Source of the DNA: Tretioscincus oriximinensis
Taxonomy: Eukaryota; Chordata; Lepidosauria; Squamata; Gymnophthalmidae
Assembly: GCA_022410635.1 (NCBI GenBank)
Contig: JAJVDF010000650.1
Span: 311,172-375,171 of the forward strand
Direction of reading: 5' to 3'
Length of the DNA: 64,000 nucleotides
Shown here: in pieces, positions 1 through 12,407 of the stretch
How the letters are laid out: every line of letters begins with the position of its first letter
How positions within the stretch are numbered: the first letter of the stretch is position 1
The notes under the pieces: generated by a model
Told to the model about the DNA's origin: nothing
Seen by the model: only the letters and a program-made list of their open reading frames with translations
Databases searched by the model: none
Made by a program: the position numbers and the translations under genes

Positions 1-232
1 TCCTCCTCTCCCTACTTCTTTTCCTCTCCTCCTATTTCCCTGTTTCTTCCTTTCTGTCTCCCTCCCTCCCTGCCCCCAAGGGCTTCATTTTATCTTATGT
101 TTCATCTTCATCCTCTTCTTCATCTTCTTGCCATCTCCCATCTCTTCTCTGCTCATTCCCTCATTCCCCTCCCCTCTGTTCATTTCCCCCTCCCAGCTCT
201 ACTCTGCTCCTTCCCTCCTTCCCCCAGGGAGC
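1..232. repeat. pyrimidine-rich low-complexity tract
   Basis: The plus strand is almost entirely C and T, with repeated tcc, ctt and ccctcc words. No coding frame or tRNA-like motif is seen. It resembles the CT-rich tandem repeat near 17.2 kb in composition but no clear alignment was found by eye. Confidence 0.8.
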
Positions 233-354
233 AGAAAAGNTTTGTCTATTCCTAGAGTGAAATGGGGTTCCAGTAGCCCTTAATAGGCTGCACTCCATGC
301 AAGCAGCACAGAGGCTGCGAAGCTTGGCCCTTGCAGGGCCTAAAGGTAAGTAGC

Positions 355-560
355 CCAGAGGGGGGGAAGAATCAGGGGGGCAATGGAGGAGGGGAAGGGG
401 TTTTAGCCTCGGAAGCAGTCACCAGGACTCCATGGTGGCTGCTTTGGGATTATCCCTTCCCTTTCTTGGATGGTAAGAAGGGAAAAGCAAAAGAGAGTAG
501 TAGTGGGGGATGGGGGGAGGAGGGAGTGGTAGAAAAGGGATGGGGAAGGAGAGAGGGTGG
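355..560 (+). repeat. G-rich tract with possible G-quadruplexes
   Basis: Many runs of three to six G occur on the plus strand, separated by short A/T-containing loops. Open frames across it on both strands are glycine- or proline-rich and look like composition artefacts, not genes. G-quadruplex formation is an inference from the run spacing. Confidence 0.5.
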
Positions 561-1090
561 GGCAATGGATGGGGTGGGTGGACCCATACCCTAGGCACTG
601 CCAAAACATCTCACTGGGCCATTGGAGGGATGACCCAGCAATGTAGCGCATCCTTTTGGTGGCTCAAGGCTCCTGGCTCAGTGGCCAGGGAAAACAGGGT
701 AGGCCAGGGGAGGGGAGGAGGGCCAGAGTAGGCCCAATTCCTGGGCTCCATTTTGGGAGCATCCAAAGGTTTGGGGGTGTCTCCCAGTAATACATTCTGC
801 AGCCTCAGGCCTACTCCGGGACAGAGGGAAGATGTAGGGATAGGCAGTGGGGGTGATCGCACAAAAGAAAGGGATAGGCAGCATTTAGAACAATCGGGTG
901 GTGGGCGATTAGAACACTCTTCCATGCTGGAGCCCTTCCAGGCTTCAACTGGGATTTGAGGTCCCCTGTCTGGGATTGAGCGAGGTGACGCCTAGCAGTG
1001 CTGGCCTTGCACAAGCCCACTTTCCCATCCCATGTGCGCAGTTGCAGCAGGAGGGTGATACAACGAAGAACTGTATCCAAACTGATGTCA

Positions 1091-3737
1091 TGATCTGCTG
1101 GATCATTTGCATTTTATACTATAGGGTGATGGTGATGAATGCTTCATTATTACTTTGATATAGCTGACCCTCTATGTTTTCATATTTATTTAAACCAAAA
1201 GTAATGACATAAATTGCTCAAATAGTATAAATTAGCCATATGGTAACTGGCTACAGGCTACATTGGAGGTGCTGAAACCATCCTTGTCATGCCCTGTTAC
1301 AGGGCCCTTAGATGTCTTTCTTAAATAGAAAAAGGCTTGTGCATTCTGAGAATTAGATATGTTTTGCTATATTACTACCTATTGTAATAGTATGGCCCTA
1401 TTCCAGGATATAGTAAAAAATAAGTTCAGTGAAGAAATTAATAAAATCTAGGTTGCATCCAGAGAGGCTGAATTTGTATTGCATTTGCCTCACCAGGCTG
1501 TTAAATCAATCGGCAGAGTTTGGATTTTAGAGCCAATTATCTTTATTATTGGTTTACCAGGAAAACTGATTATGGCGCATGGTTATTACATAAGGCTATG
1601 ATGTGTGGATAGTTGTGCCGAGAAACTTTGAGGAGAGATAAAGGAATTTGATATTGACAGCAAACCATCCAATAGCATTTTATTGGCTATTATAATTCGT
1701 AGTCTTGTTGGGAGACTAAGAATATACATATGGTATGAAAAAGATGCATTAAAACTAATAAACCATATTATCAGGAAATTCCAGAATAAGTGCTGTGTAG
1801 ATACAGCAAATTACTCCACTGGGTCTTCTGAGGGATTTATCTAGATTCAAACAATCATGCAAAACATAAATGTTCTAGTAGAATTCATAAAGACAAATAC
1901 AGGTTCTCCTGAAAGTTTTGATTTTACTACAGTATATTCAAACATTACATTAAGTATAGTTGATATAGCATTGGCAAATAAATCAGAATCAAATGATATG
2001 TAGTTCTATTTTTAGCATTCTGGATCAAAACTCTAAATATGTATGCACCTACAAAGGTCAAAGAACTACAAAAAGTGAATTGGTTGTTCAAGGTCATTGC
2101 TAATAGTAACCATAATATAATTCAGTAAATGAACCATCTGCTCTCTTTGCCCAAACTCTTGCAGGACAAACGATTTAACATTTCAGAGACATTTTACCTT
2201 CCGATGAGAGGAAATGAGTCATATTCTTCTAGAATTTCTTTTAGCATTGAGGAATGTTCATGGAGTTGGATAAACCAGAAGCGAGAGGGTGGAAAAGGCA
2301 TGAATATTCATTCCATCAGAACACTGAATCTGGGATCAGCTGTGTGGCAGGCTATCTTATGTTTATAGTCAACAAATTCCTTTTATCTCTGTAAAAGTCT
2401 GTTGTAAATGTTCTTGTGCCTGGGGTTTTATTTAGCTATGTATTGCATCTTTTTATCAAAGTAATTTTAGGTTGAGAGATGAACAAAGAAACTGTATGCT
2501 GATGGATTCTAAAGAGAATGCAGTTGCATGTACAGCATTTAATCTCTTCTCCTTGCCCAATTCAAACAACAATTTAAACTGGAAAACTACTTAACACTGG
2601 AGATACCCTACAGATTAAAGAAGTTATATACAAAAGCCAGATTCGACCAAATGGATATAATGTTAAAGCTGTGTAGATATCAAAACATCACATAGAGTAA
2701 TCTTCTCTGCCCCTGCGGGTCCATCAGGATAGAGAATACTTCTCATTTTCTTCTTGAACGCCCACTATACGATTCGCTCAGAGCCCGTTAGCTTCTCCAC
2801 CTCCTGATAGACTCTGATATAGAAATGGATACAGCTAAAGCCCACTGGCTTTTATGGGGTGGGTGGGACAGAAACAAGGTTATGGGCACTGCCCTATATA
2901 TTGAGTATGTATCCAAAAGATGGTCCAGTTTCCTAGCAATTAGGGATTCTCAGGGAAACTGAGTGCTTGGATCCAATTGTTCAACTTTAGTTTGTCATAA
3001 ATGAGATTTTAAATGTCCTTTATATTTTATATTTTACATTTTATATATTTTTATATTCTACAATGGCCATTTCTGTGAAATGATATAGTCTTTTGACTAA
3101 TCAATAAAGATTTTTGATTTGATTAACCTCTTCTTAAAGTGCAGCTGTCCTAAGTGCAGAACGAGCTACAATCCATCCCCACAGAAGTTGAAAAGGGGAC
3201 TGATAGGACTATAACCTTTAGCTGAGCTTTTTTGTACTGAAAGCATCAAAACTGTGGGACTTGGCAATAGAAGCTGGAGGATTATGACTTTTTATTCATC
3301 CATTTTTCTTTTCTCTTTTGATGTGGTCAAAGGACTAATCACTTAAATTTTTGTGGATATCATTTTCACTACTACCACAATGCAAGATGCAATGAAAGAG
3401 GCAACTATTATAGATAGCTATGTTCTTTAGGGCATTCGGAACACAGTTCTGTGTTTTGACAAATCAGTTGTCAGAATCAGAGTCTCTGATGCACAACCAC
3501 TTATATGGGCTGAGAGATTAGGTGGTCAACCGACAGCAGAATTTAGCTTTTTCACTAAAGTAATGCTGTATTGAAACATTGTATTTCAGCATCTTCTGAG
3601 CTGCACATACATTGTATTTCACAGTGCTTTTGTGCTGCCACAAAAATAATAATAATGCAGTTGGCATGGGTACTCCTATAGTTCCAAACAGACAAGCCTT
3701 TTCAGATTCATGATGAGAAATAAAAATCTAACATACC
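1091..3737. other. AT-rich DNA without recognised features
   Basis: No SINE, LINE or transposon end was recognised. An AT-only patch of TTTATAT words lies at 3020-3060. The longest open frame (2129-2368) has no recognisable motif. This may be ordinary intergenic or intronic sequence. Confidence 0.5.
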
Positions 3738-3744
3738 TATAGAA

Positions 3745-4408
3745 GTGGCGGAATGGAAACATGTGACTCAGAGAGGGAGGAGGGGTAGGAGGCAATCAAC
3801 ACCTATACAGCTTAAGAACTGGTATCAGGTTCTCATACAGGAGAACAATGAAGAGGTGCAGAATGATACATCTAATCTACCCAAGAGGAGTAGTCCAGTT
3901 AGCACTCAGAAATCCCTTGAACTGAGAAAACAAAATGTCCCTGAGAAGGAAAAGAAAAGGAGAATAGTGGTTGTGGGGGATTCTCAGTTGAGAGGAACAG
4001 AAGTGGCTGTGCGCAGATCTGACATAAACTCATGGGAAGTATGCTGTCCTCCAGGTGNANAAATCAAAGATGTAATCTGAAAGGCTGCCAAGACTCCACA
4101 GCACAGGATTGTGAAACTATCTGCAGAGATTTCAAAGACCTAGGCAGGAAAGTGAAAGAACTGGGAGAACAGGTATCTTCTCATCTATCCCTCCAGTGGA
4201 TGGTCATAGAAAAAGAAGATGGAACAAGATTTTGAGAGTAAACAACTGGCTATATTGGCAGTGCTATTAATAGGGATTTAAATTTCTAGACCATGGAGTA
4301 AGCTACCTATACCATGGACTCCAGGCAAGGGATGGGCTGTACCTTACAAGAATGGGAAAGAATATTTTTGGAAGGTGCCTAGCATCACTCATCAGGAGAG
4401 CTTTTAAC
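3745..4408 (+). pseudogene. CR1 ORF1 remnant with esterase-like domain
   Basis: The first 111 codons are open and include VVVGDSQLRGTE, the SGNH/GDSL-type motif seen in CR1 ORF1 esterase domains, followed by a VCCPPG segment. Two ambiguous bases (4058, 4060) fall just after this. The frame is then lost: homology continues in another frame as a DFKDLGRKVKELGEQV segment and further downstream as GLQARDGLYLTRMGKNIF, matching the end of CR1 ORF1. In intact elements ORF1 is an RNA-binding/esterase protein that accompanies the LINE RNA. Here at least one frameshift and several stops break it. Confidence 0.75.
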
Positions 4409-4488
4409 TAAAGCAAAAGGGGAAGGGAAGTAAAAGAGCAGGCAAACATGTTCAGCCCATGAATGAAGATGATAATCTTACTGGCTAA

Positions 4489-4812
4489 ATGAAAAAAGAA
4501 GAACAAAGGCAAATCATTTGGGAGAAAACGAGAGAAGACAAGCTAAGTTATAAACTAAAATGCTTCTACACTAATGCACATAGCATGGAAAACAAACAAG
4601 GAGAATTGGAGATCCTAAAACAGGAAAATAAATATGATGTCATAGGTATCACTGAAACTTGGTGGGATGAGACACATAATTGGAATACAAAGCTTAGAGG
4701 TTACAACTTATTTGTAAGAAACAAAATTAACAGAAGGGGAAGAGTTGTCACATTGTATGTTAAGGAAACATATACCTCCTCAGAGATACAAGTTTCAGAA
4801 AATGGAAACTGT
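4489..4812 (+). pseudogene. CR1 ORF2 N-terminus, AP-endonuclease domain fragment
   Basis: About 108 codons are open. They contain the typical CR1 endonuclease landmarks YTNAHSM (metal-binding Asn), then YDVIGITETWWD with the catalytic Glu in the ITETWW motif, and RRGRVVTLYVKE. In an active element this endonuclease nicks the target site to prime reverse transcription. The sequence stops matching the family at about 4812, where it jumps to the ORF2 C-terminus, so only the first third of the nuclease is left. Confidence 0.8.
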
Positions 4813-4960
4813 AGAAACCATCTGGGTAGATTAGATATCAGAAAAACCTTCTAACAGTAAGGGTGATAAACCAGTGGAACAGTTTGCAACAGGAGGTGGT
4901 AAGTTCACCTTCTCTGGAAGTCTTCAACAGTGGCTTTACAGTCATCTACCTGGGATGGCT
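4813..4960 (+). pseudogene. CR1 ORF2 C-terminal fragment
   Basis: Read with one frameshift, it gives DIRKTF, then LTVRVINQWNSLQQEVV and SSPSLEVF, the well-known C-terminal signature of CR1 ORF2. It is joined directly to the endonuclease fragment, implying one internal deletion or a template jump that removed the reverse transcriptase. A 64-codon plus-strand frame (4863-5057) overlaps it in another frame and is not a separate gene. Confidence 0.75.
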
Positions 4961-5036
4961 TAAAGAACCTTGCATTGAGCAGGGAGTTGGACCCGATGAC
5001 TCTGGAGGTCCCTTCCAACTCTATGATTCTATATCA

Positions 5037-8000
5037 TCAGTGTTTGGTGCTGAGTAGAGAGAAAGATGCCTAGCCCTGGGATAAAATAGAAAGAGAACTT
5101 TGGCTGTGACCTTGCAATTTTCAAAGTATATTGGAAAAAAACTTCAAAATGACTTAATAGCAAGTGTGTAACCATGCCCTAAGAGTTCACCCTAATATTT
5201 GGTTCTTAAATCCTTAAAATAGTCCTGCTGGGTATAGGGGAGTAAGATTGGGCAGGTTATATATTTATTTTTTATAAATAAATACATAAATATAAACATT
5301 ACTGCAGAGACAGATTGTAAGTTAAAAGGAGGTGAGGAGGGATCTTTTGACCATGATTTGTTTCTGGTTTTTTTATGCTAAAAACTACAGTGAACACCTC
5401 CCTGATTCATTAGATAAATTGTACTGGAATGAATGGGAAGAATAATTGTGACTGCAAATAAAATGAAACAATGTTGGCCTGAATCTAACCCTTGGGTCTA
5501 CTGAAGTCATGTCTAGTTCTTCCCAAAGAAATAATAAAATACTGTCTCAAAATTTAATTATTTTTTTTCAAAGCACCTTCAATATATGCTACAGTGATTG
5601 CAGGTGAAGAATTAGCCACGTGCTTGTGCTGCTCCCACTGGAATTAACACAACATAAAAGTTAAATTTTGTCTTGATCACAGAAATATTTCACTTAACTC
5701 TTATAGCAGGAAGCCTTGGTATTATATGAGTAAAATGCAGTCACTGATTCCATTTCTCTCAACTTGTGTAGTTGATTAACTATAAATTCTTCCCAAATAA
5801 ATATTAGCAAATGTAAGTGAACTTTGTCAAACCCAAATATCTGTCAAATAGTGGCAGATGAGGTCATCAGTTTCCATCCATCCTATTATAAAAATAGGGC
5901 TCATGCTATCAATCCTGCGGGGTTCTTTTTAAACACACACACTTCAATATGAATTTTATTTAAAAACAGATGACACAATATGCCCATAGGCTACAGACCA
6001 ATGAAATTACTACATTTTCGCAGGGTTAGGAAGCAAGTGAAAGGAAGCAAAAATGTGTGCTCAATTATAGTTGAAGAATGTCCTAGTAGTGATTATTTTG
6101 GAAGTGACACCTACTGGAAATGAGATAGTATAGCCATGTGGGGCTTATTTGTCTAATAGCAAACTTCAGCAACATAGCACAATGATATAGTTCAAAGGGG
6201 AAGTTCTGGGCAAGTACACAGGATTGAAATTTTTTGAGTATGTTTAAAATGAAAACTATGATATAGGTAGCTATCATATTATGTCAATAAATATTTTTGC
6301 ACACTTCCTGCAGGAGTTAAGTAAGCATTGCCAGAAGTCACATATGAGAATGCTAAGCCCGTGACTTTGTACATATCAAGGCTTTTCACTCTGTGCATTG
6401 GCAGATAGCAGTTAATAAAGTGAAAGTTTATCCTAGGTGAATCGCATGGGAAGTAAAGCAAAAACTCATACACTTTCAAGCAACATCTGTATCATTTTTT
6501 ACTAAAACTAAACATCCACTGTCATCATCTCTCACCTTGGCTATATATAATCCCTCAACTAGTGGCCTCATGAGCATATGTTCCTGGTTAGGGACTCATT
6601 GTTTGTGAAAAATCTGCAGGTCTCACGTTTCTGTGTGGTAAGCAGAATAGCTGGGCCCCTGGGTGGTTGCATTTGGGGCCTTTCTGAGGAATATAAACAT
6701 TGTTGTGAGGAATTTTTGTGTCTGCAACTTTTAGCAGGAAGGTGTTTTGTTCCTCTCTCCAGTTCTTAAAAAAATCAATCCTAACAGATTGTGTATATGG
6801 GATAAAGTTCCTTACAAAATACTTGTACAACAACCTGTGAATAAGAACAAACATGCTACGTGTACATGTTTGAAGCAGCATGTTTAAAAACTGAGGAAAT
6901 TATACAATGCAATGTCTGTCTGCCAAGCTACCTATAATGTACCAGTCTGCTATCACTATCTGTCTCTACCTATTTATCTATCTCTACGTACCCATTTATC
7001 TATTTTCAGCAAAAAGAAAAACATGCAAGTGGCTCTCCTGGTATAAGTAAAATCTCTAATCACAACATTCCAGCAGTAACAGGTTTTTCTCTCACTCTCT
7101 TTTTGAGTCAAGAAAGATTTTTATTTCATTTTTCAATACACAACTCATTACATAATACTATCTCTTNATTTTTTTAAAAAAATCTCCCTTCTCTCCTCCC
7201 CACACCTGAGTAGCTATTTCCCTTCTATAAAATACTTTCTCTTAAGTATATTACACAGAAAAAATAATCTATCTTTCAATTTTTCATTTTTACTTTTTAT
7301 CCTATAAATATACTTTTATTATTCACATTCTAATCTTATCCAAAATGGTAGCAGTTTTTTCTACCTACGTATCTATTGCTACCCTACCTAGCTACTTTCT
7401 TACCTACCTAGTGTAGTTTTGAGGCAAACAACTCAAAAATGGAAAATAAAAGGATCAATGTTAATTAAAGCAAACAAGCAAGTTCTAAAGAATGGGGGAA
7501 GGAGTAAGGTGGAGGGAATTGCAAGCATTTTTAATCTTCAAGTATTGACCGATATGCTGTCTCTTTTTTTGCTAATTTGTGGTTAAGACATTTGAAATAT
7601 TTTTAAGAAAACAATGGATTATTGCAAAGTGATGTATTGGAGGCATGTGTAGTTGTAGCCACAGTGACTTCCAAAACAAAAAGAATACACCCCTCACAGT
7701 GGGATAAAGCTCTTTCTGGCTATATGTAAATCTGGATCTAAAGGAAAGAAACTGCCTTACTAAGAATGACACATGATCCCAGTCCATTATTCAATGATGG
7801 ATGGAAGTGATAAGTAATAAGTCATCTTTTCTGAGCAGAATAATTTAGCTAGCAAGCTATGTGGTTCTATTGTATGGCTATGAACATTTGCATTAGAACA
7901 TTGCCAGAACTAATAGAATCCAAAAACGTATTGAAATAAGACAATAGGATATCGGGATTTGTTTTTGGAAACAAAAAGCCAAGAATACAAAAATAAATTC

Positions 8001-8306
8001 TTTACACACCACCTTTGCAAGGTGGTTGGGGAATTCCCAACCTAAAGGGATTATTACGATGCCTTTCAATTATTCAATCATTATCACTGGTATTCAATAA
8101 CCAGCTCCATTGTAAAAATGCTTTCTGTACCCATGATCCTGGAAATACGGAAAAAAAGGGTGCTACAGATTTCAGTATCACACAGAGAAACTAAAACCCA
8201 TCGCAATTCTAAATAATAGTAACACAATCCTAAACAAAGACCATATACACACTTTAAGAACCCACAACATAATGGAAACATTATATAATAGAAGCTATGA
8301 AATTTG
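5037..8306. other. AT-rich DNA, only low-complexity patches
   Basis: No recognised repeat family. Degenerate TATC/CTAC words occur at 6950-7005 and 7360-7420, and a T-rich stretch lies at 7110-7330 with one ambiguous base at 7167. Short open frames on both strands have no recognisable domains. Confidence 0.45.
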
Positions 8307-8314
8307 AGGTGATA

Positions 8315-8898
8315 CTAGGGTTGCCAAACGTCCCAGGAAAGCAGGACAATCTCTGTTTGGGGGACTAAAATATAGTCCCCTCCGGTTTTATGACAAAATC
8401 CCAGCTGATTTCATTCCCTGATGCTGCATCAGGGAATGTAAAAATGCAGGATTTTAAAGGCAAAGCAGCCGTCAGAGCTGAAGGCTGCAGCCCGAGCAAC
8501 ACTTTCCGGGGTCCTGGAAGGGACCTCGGAGCGTGCCGTAGCTGCTCCAATGCTGGAGGCGGAGTAAGGCAAAGCACGTCAACTCGCCTCCAGCAAAGGA
8601 AAAACGCCTGGGTTTGTGATAGGAGGACAGCTCTGTTCTCCTGTCACAAACCCAGGCATTTTTCCTCCGCTGGAGGTGAGTTGGCGCGCTGGGAAGTGCA
8701 CAAAACCAGCATTGCAGCAGCTACACACACATGCGCGTGTACACACGGATGCTTGTGGTGAGACAGGCAGAAGAGAGGTTCTGCCTGTCTCACTGCAAGC
8801 GTCCATATGTGCGTGTGTGCACGTGTGTATGCATGTACGTGCACGCACCGCCCACCCCACCCCGTCCCGGTTTTGGGCTGCCAAAATATGGCAGCCCT
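8315..8898. mobile_element. Foldback hAT-like non-autonomous DNA transposon
   Basis: A 584-bp GC-rich, CpG-rich block in AT-rich surroundings. It is flanked by an 8-bp direct repeat AGGTGATA (8307-8314 and 8899-8906), the target-duplication length typical of hAT elements. Terminal inverted repeats read AGGGTTGCCA on the left and AGGGCTGCCA on the reverse of the right end. The interior is three hairpins: a perfect 12-bp stem with a 3-base loop at 8412-8438, about 50-base arms at 8580-8630/8634-8683, and about 48-base arms at 8724-8772/8779-8829. There is no transposase. The open frames on both strands here are mirror images produced by the palindromes and are not genes. Confidence 0.75.
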
Positions 8899-8906
8899 AG
8901 GTGATA

Positions 8907-9955
8907 AGCACAGGGCCCTGAAACTACTTGGGCTTGCAAACGTCAGGCAAAGTGAAAAAGAAATGGCTAAAACTAGTACATTGTATAATGACAAGACCAG
9001 GGGGGGCAGATTGGCAGAGAGAATGTAAAGCTCTCATTCCATTCATCAAAAATAGGATATAAATTCTCATATAAACACACTGGTGGCAATCATGGTGTGG
9101 GGGGTGTACGGGGGGAGGTGGAGGTTAGAGTACACCTCAAGCGTATACTTACTATAAAACCTTCTACTGTTCTACCCTTTGTAACTGTTTTAATAAACTG
9201 TTTTAATTCAATAAACACATTTAAAAAAAAACATTTGCAGTGTTAAGAAAGGAGAATAGTGGATAAAAAATAAGCCATTTTTGCACTGCATCCAAAATTT
9301 GATTTTTTGGTAGAACATACCATGCCTTCTCTGAATAAATTTGAAGACAATGATGACTTCAGTCTATCCTTGCTGTCAACAAAGTATTTTTATTAGGTAA
9401 AGATTCAGATAGAAGTTGGGCAGAAGGAACACTTTTTTAAGCCATATTTTCTCTCCCAGTTATATTTTGATTTCTGGAAGTTAGGAGGAATTAATTTTTT
9501 TAAATAAAACAAAATCTGAAATCTATTAAAGGCGCCATGCACATAAAGGGTTCATCTGGGTGAAGGTATCAAAGGGGAAATAATAATCTTAGCTACTAGC
9601 AACAATGAGTGGGTGCCCTGTTCTGTGTTCATAGGTTGTGCAGACTTTAATCTAGAGGCTAAAGGGAATGATTTCCCCCTTTACTCAGGCTCAGTTTGAA
9701 TTTCCCATGTATGCTGCATAACAATCAAAGGAGCCACTCTTTCTCTTTCCTTTCCTGTTTCCTGGAGATTAATTATCTCCTGAATCAGAGGGCACCTGTT
9801 GAAGTGTACTGGCCCCCTGAAACCCATTGTTGCCAATGGGCATGTTAGGGGTGAGATGGCACCACCAAGAGGCAATCTACATAAGAAGAGGGGGTTCCTC
9901 ATATATTGGGGTCTTAATGCAATATTGATTTCAAACAAGCAAAAAAGGTTGGGTG
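8907..9955. other. Unassigned DNA with a poly(A)-like end at 9190-9235
   Basis: Two AATAAA words (about 9192 and 9211) followed by an A9 run at 9223-9233 resemble the 3' end of an old retroposed transcript on the plus strand; its source was not recognised. The stretch 9681-9950 is slightly richer in GC and may be an unclassified repeat. Confidence 0.3.
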
Positions 9956-10215
9956 TAGCCAGTTTGGTATAGTAATTACAGTGTTGCACTCTTTTCTGGT
10001 AGTCTCCCAGTTCGATTACAAACTCCTCCAGGAAGCCAACTGAGTGATCTTGGGCCAATCACAGTTCTATAGAACTCTTGCAGCCCCCCTACTTCACAGG
10101 GTGTCTGTTCACAGAGAGAAAGCAACAAAAACTATGTGTGCCCCCCTCCCCCATTGGTTGGCTACCCTGAGATCTTCAGATATAGAGCAGGATATAAGTA
10201 TAAATAAATAAATAA
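9956..10215 (+). mobile_element. Sauria-type tRNA-derived SINE
   Basis: The head is tRNA-like: a 'ccagtttggtatagtaatta' start containing the RNA polymerase III A box, and a B box around 'cagttcgatta' (about 10008). The middle carries the 'gatcttgggccaatcacag' block typical of Sauria SINEs, then 'cttcacagggtgtctgtt'. It ends in 'gctaccctgagatcttcaga' and a TAAA-type tail. Length about 260 bp. Full-length and in sense orientation. Confidence 0.85.
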
Positions 10216-11390
10216 CAAGTAAATATCTGTTTTCTAAAAGTGGAAGGAAGATGAAATTGTGTGTTTGAGAACATACAATTTTGTATAATTATCATCATCA
10301 TTTTTGGCATACCATATACTAGAAATGTTATAATTAAGCATTTTCTAGAGAACCTTTGAACCATAGTGATGCTTCCACCCATGAGGCATCACTATTCACA
10401 GGACGTGTTTCTTAAAGCTGGAGAATCTGCTTTTCCCAACCACCCCTTTAGTATAACTTTTCTAAAGAAACCTTCCTCAATTTTTACTCATCATCGCTGT
10501 ATATTTTGTTTTTGCCTAATCAAGTACTATTTTACACAATGAATTTCTTGAGAAATTATTTTCACTATGTGCAGGAAATATGAGAAACAGAAATGTTAGG
10601 TACCATTTCTTAAACAGGTGAAAACTTACAAAAAGAAATAAAATCTTATCACTATGTTTCCATATTAATAAAAAGGCTTTTTGCCAATCTGCTTATTCAA
10701 TTCTCCCCTTTCACACATTTCTTCTTTTATAATTCTTATTTGTGCCCTACTTCCAAAAAGAGGCAGAAATGTGATAGGAGCAAATATTCATATTCTTTAT
10801 GGAACACTTCATCTGATTATATTTTCCTTTGGAAGAATGAACCTTCTATCGTCATTTCAATAGGGAGAGGTGAAGAAACAGAATCTTTAAAGCAAGAATC
10901 AGAAGTAGTTTGGCCCTTGAATATAATGAGAGACCTTACGTGCCTCAAAGACATTCTTTACAGCTCCCTGGAGAATAATTACTGAAGGCTTATTACATTA
11001 TTTTATGAATGGCAAAGAGGACAAAATTCTTTAACTTTGTTTCTTCCAAAGAACTTTATGCTATGGGGCCCAGAAAAAGTTCATTTTAAAAAAAACAAGG
11101 CTGTACTCAGAATATGGAACTGAAGGCTGAGGTTCAAAGTGCAAAATCCCAAAAGAAAGGATGGGAAATTGGAATGCTACATGTTGATGAGATCATACCA
11201 TCCCCACCCAAGAGTTCCAGTAGCAAAGTATGTCAGTACAGTATAGAACATTTTAATGGGACACTCTTTATCCATCCATTCTCAATGGTAATTTGAAGTG
11301 GATCTGAAAGTAGAACAAGAATTAAGGGTAAATTCCAAGCTTTGATCTACGCATGGCTTTGATAAATGTTGCAGATATGTTGTTGCCATA
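10216..11390. other. No recognised feature
   Basis: AT-rich sequence with short unrelated open frames. The overlapping frames 10681-10863 and 10740-10985 show no domain. Confidence 0.45.
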
Positions 11391-11620
11391 GCTTCAAGAT
11401 ACGATTAGACAAATTTATGGAAGGCAGGTGTATAAATAGCTATTAGAATGGAAAACAGGTAGTATTCCTGAAATACCATTTATGAGGAATCAAGAACAGG
11501 TAAGGGCTTTGCCTTCTTCTGTTTGAGACTACCCAGATGTCATTGGTACACCACTGAGACAGAAGGCTGGACTAGATAGCTATAGCCCAGTTCAGAAGGG
11601 CTTATCTTATGTTCTTATGG
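11391..11620 (+). mobile_element. CR1-type LINE 3' end (TTATGTTC-tail subfamily)
   Basis: It starts in the ORF2 end region ('gattagacaaatttatgg'), runs through 'ataaatagctattagaatgg', then 'ggctggactagatagctat' and ends at 'cttatgttcttatgg'. This 3' UTR and octamer tail define a subfamily found repeatedly in the window. 5'-truncated, as is usual for LINEs. Confidence 0.75.
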
Positions 11621-12033
11621 ATTTCATGAACAATTCATGATTTTACAGTGTATGAAGAACATGCAAGCTGAAAAGAAAAAGTCTGTGATTTTATTTTANA
11701 ATTTTGGAGAGAATGGCTGGTAAACATTGCTTGCAAGGAATAGGGCTTGTGCAGAAGGTGATGAACTTCCTTGCAATGATCTCAATATTTTTAAATTTGA
11801 AAATATGGCAGTCCCATACAACATATGTTTAATATGATTTGGATTTTCATATAGTTCAGAGAAAAGAGAAGGTTACAATTAGTTCCTTAATCCAGCCTGC
11901 TAATTCCAAGTATAAATGCCAATTTAGGACTTTATTCTGACACTTCAAACTTGCTGAGAATAGGAAACTATTTTTTGTAACTCAGCATACCTTCTGAATA
12001 GTTAATAATCTACAGTATATTCTACCGACTAGT

Positions 12034-12075
12034 AGAAGATGGCCATTCCAAAGCCCATTAATGGAATGGCCTTCT
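12034..12075. repeat. Imperfect palindrome
   Basis: Arms AGAAGATGGCCATTCC and GGAATGGCCTTCT can pair around a short loop that contains ATTAAT. It could be the core of a small foldback element, but no outer ends were found. Confidence 0.4.
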
Positions 12076-12407
12076 AGCCCCCTCCCCTCCTATTGCTTTG
12101 CTTCACCTCCAGCTGTTTCTGATCTTACTGCTGCCCCTTTTTCTGCTAGATGGCAAGGATGCTGATTTGGATCGGGCTGGGTTAGTGAAACCCCTGTGCC
12201 AACCTGTGTATTTGGCTGCTGCATGGCCAAACGCTGTATCAGCAAAGGTGCCAGGCGTATTCTGGCAAATATTGTGCCTTCCAGTTGATGGACATTATAT
12301 GTCCATTGCTGTCTTGTAGAGCGGGCTGACCTGAATTAGTTGAAGGAGAATGGCTTGAACCATGTTTGTATCATTATAGCTTTTATGCCAGTGTTGTCCT
12401 TCTGTTT

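Larger units (their letters stand above)
3738..5036 (+). mobile_element. CR1 LINE, internally deleted copy
   Basis: A CR1-clade non-LTR retrotransposon in sense orientation. In order it shows an ORF1 remnant (3745-4408), the start of ORF2 with endonuclease (4489-4812), the extreme C-terminus of ORF2 (4813-4960) and the 3' UTR. The last 60 bases carry the classic CR1 ending: a 'ggacccgatgactctggagg' block, 'tcccttccaactctatgatt' and a final ATTCTAT-type octamer. All of the reverse transcriptase between the endonuclease and the ORF2 end is absent. Intact CR1 elements are about 4-5 kb; this is 1.3 kb. It cannot move by itself. Confidence 0.85.

Noticed and set aside
331..1158. Cluster of overlapping open frames on both strands
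   Set aside because: Gly/Pro-rich products from a G-rich tract and unrelated frames; no domain, splice site or homology visible.
8365..9028. Seven overlapping frames in the GC-rich block
   Set aside because: They mirror one another because the element is palindromic; explained by the foldback transposon.
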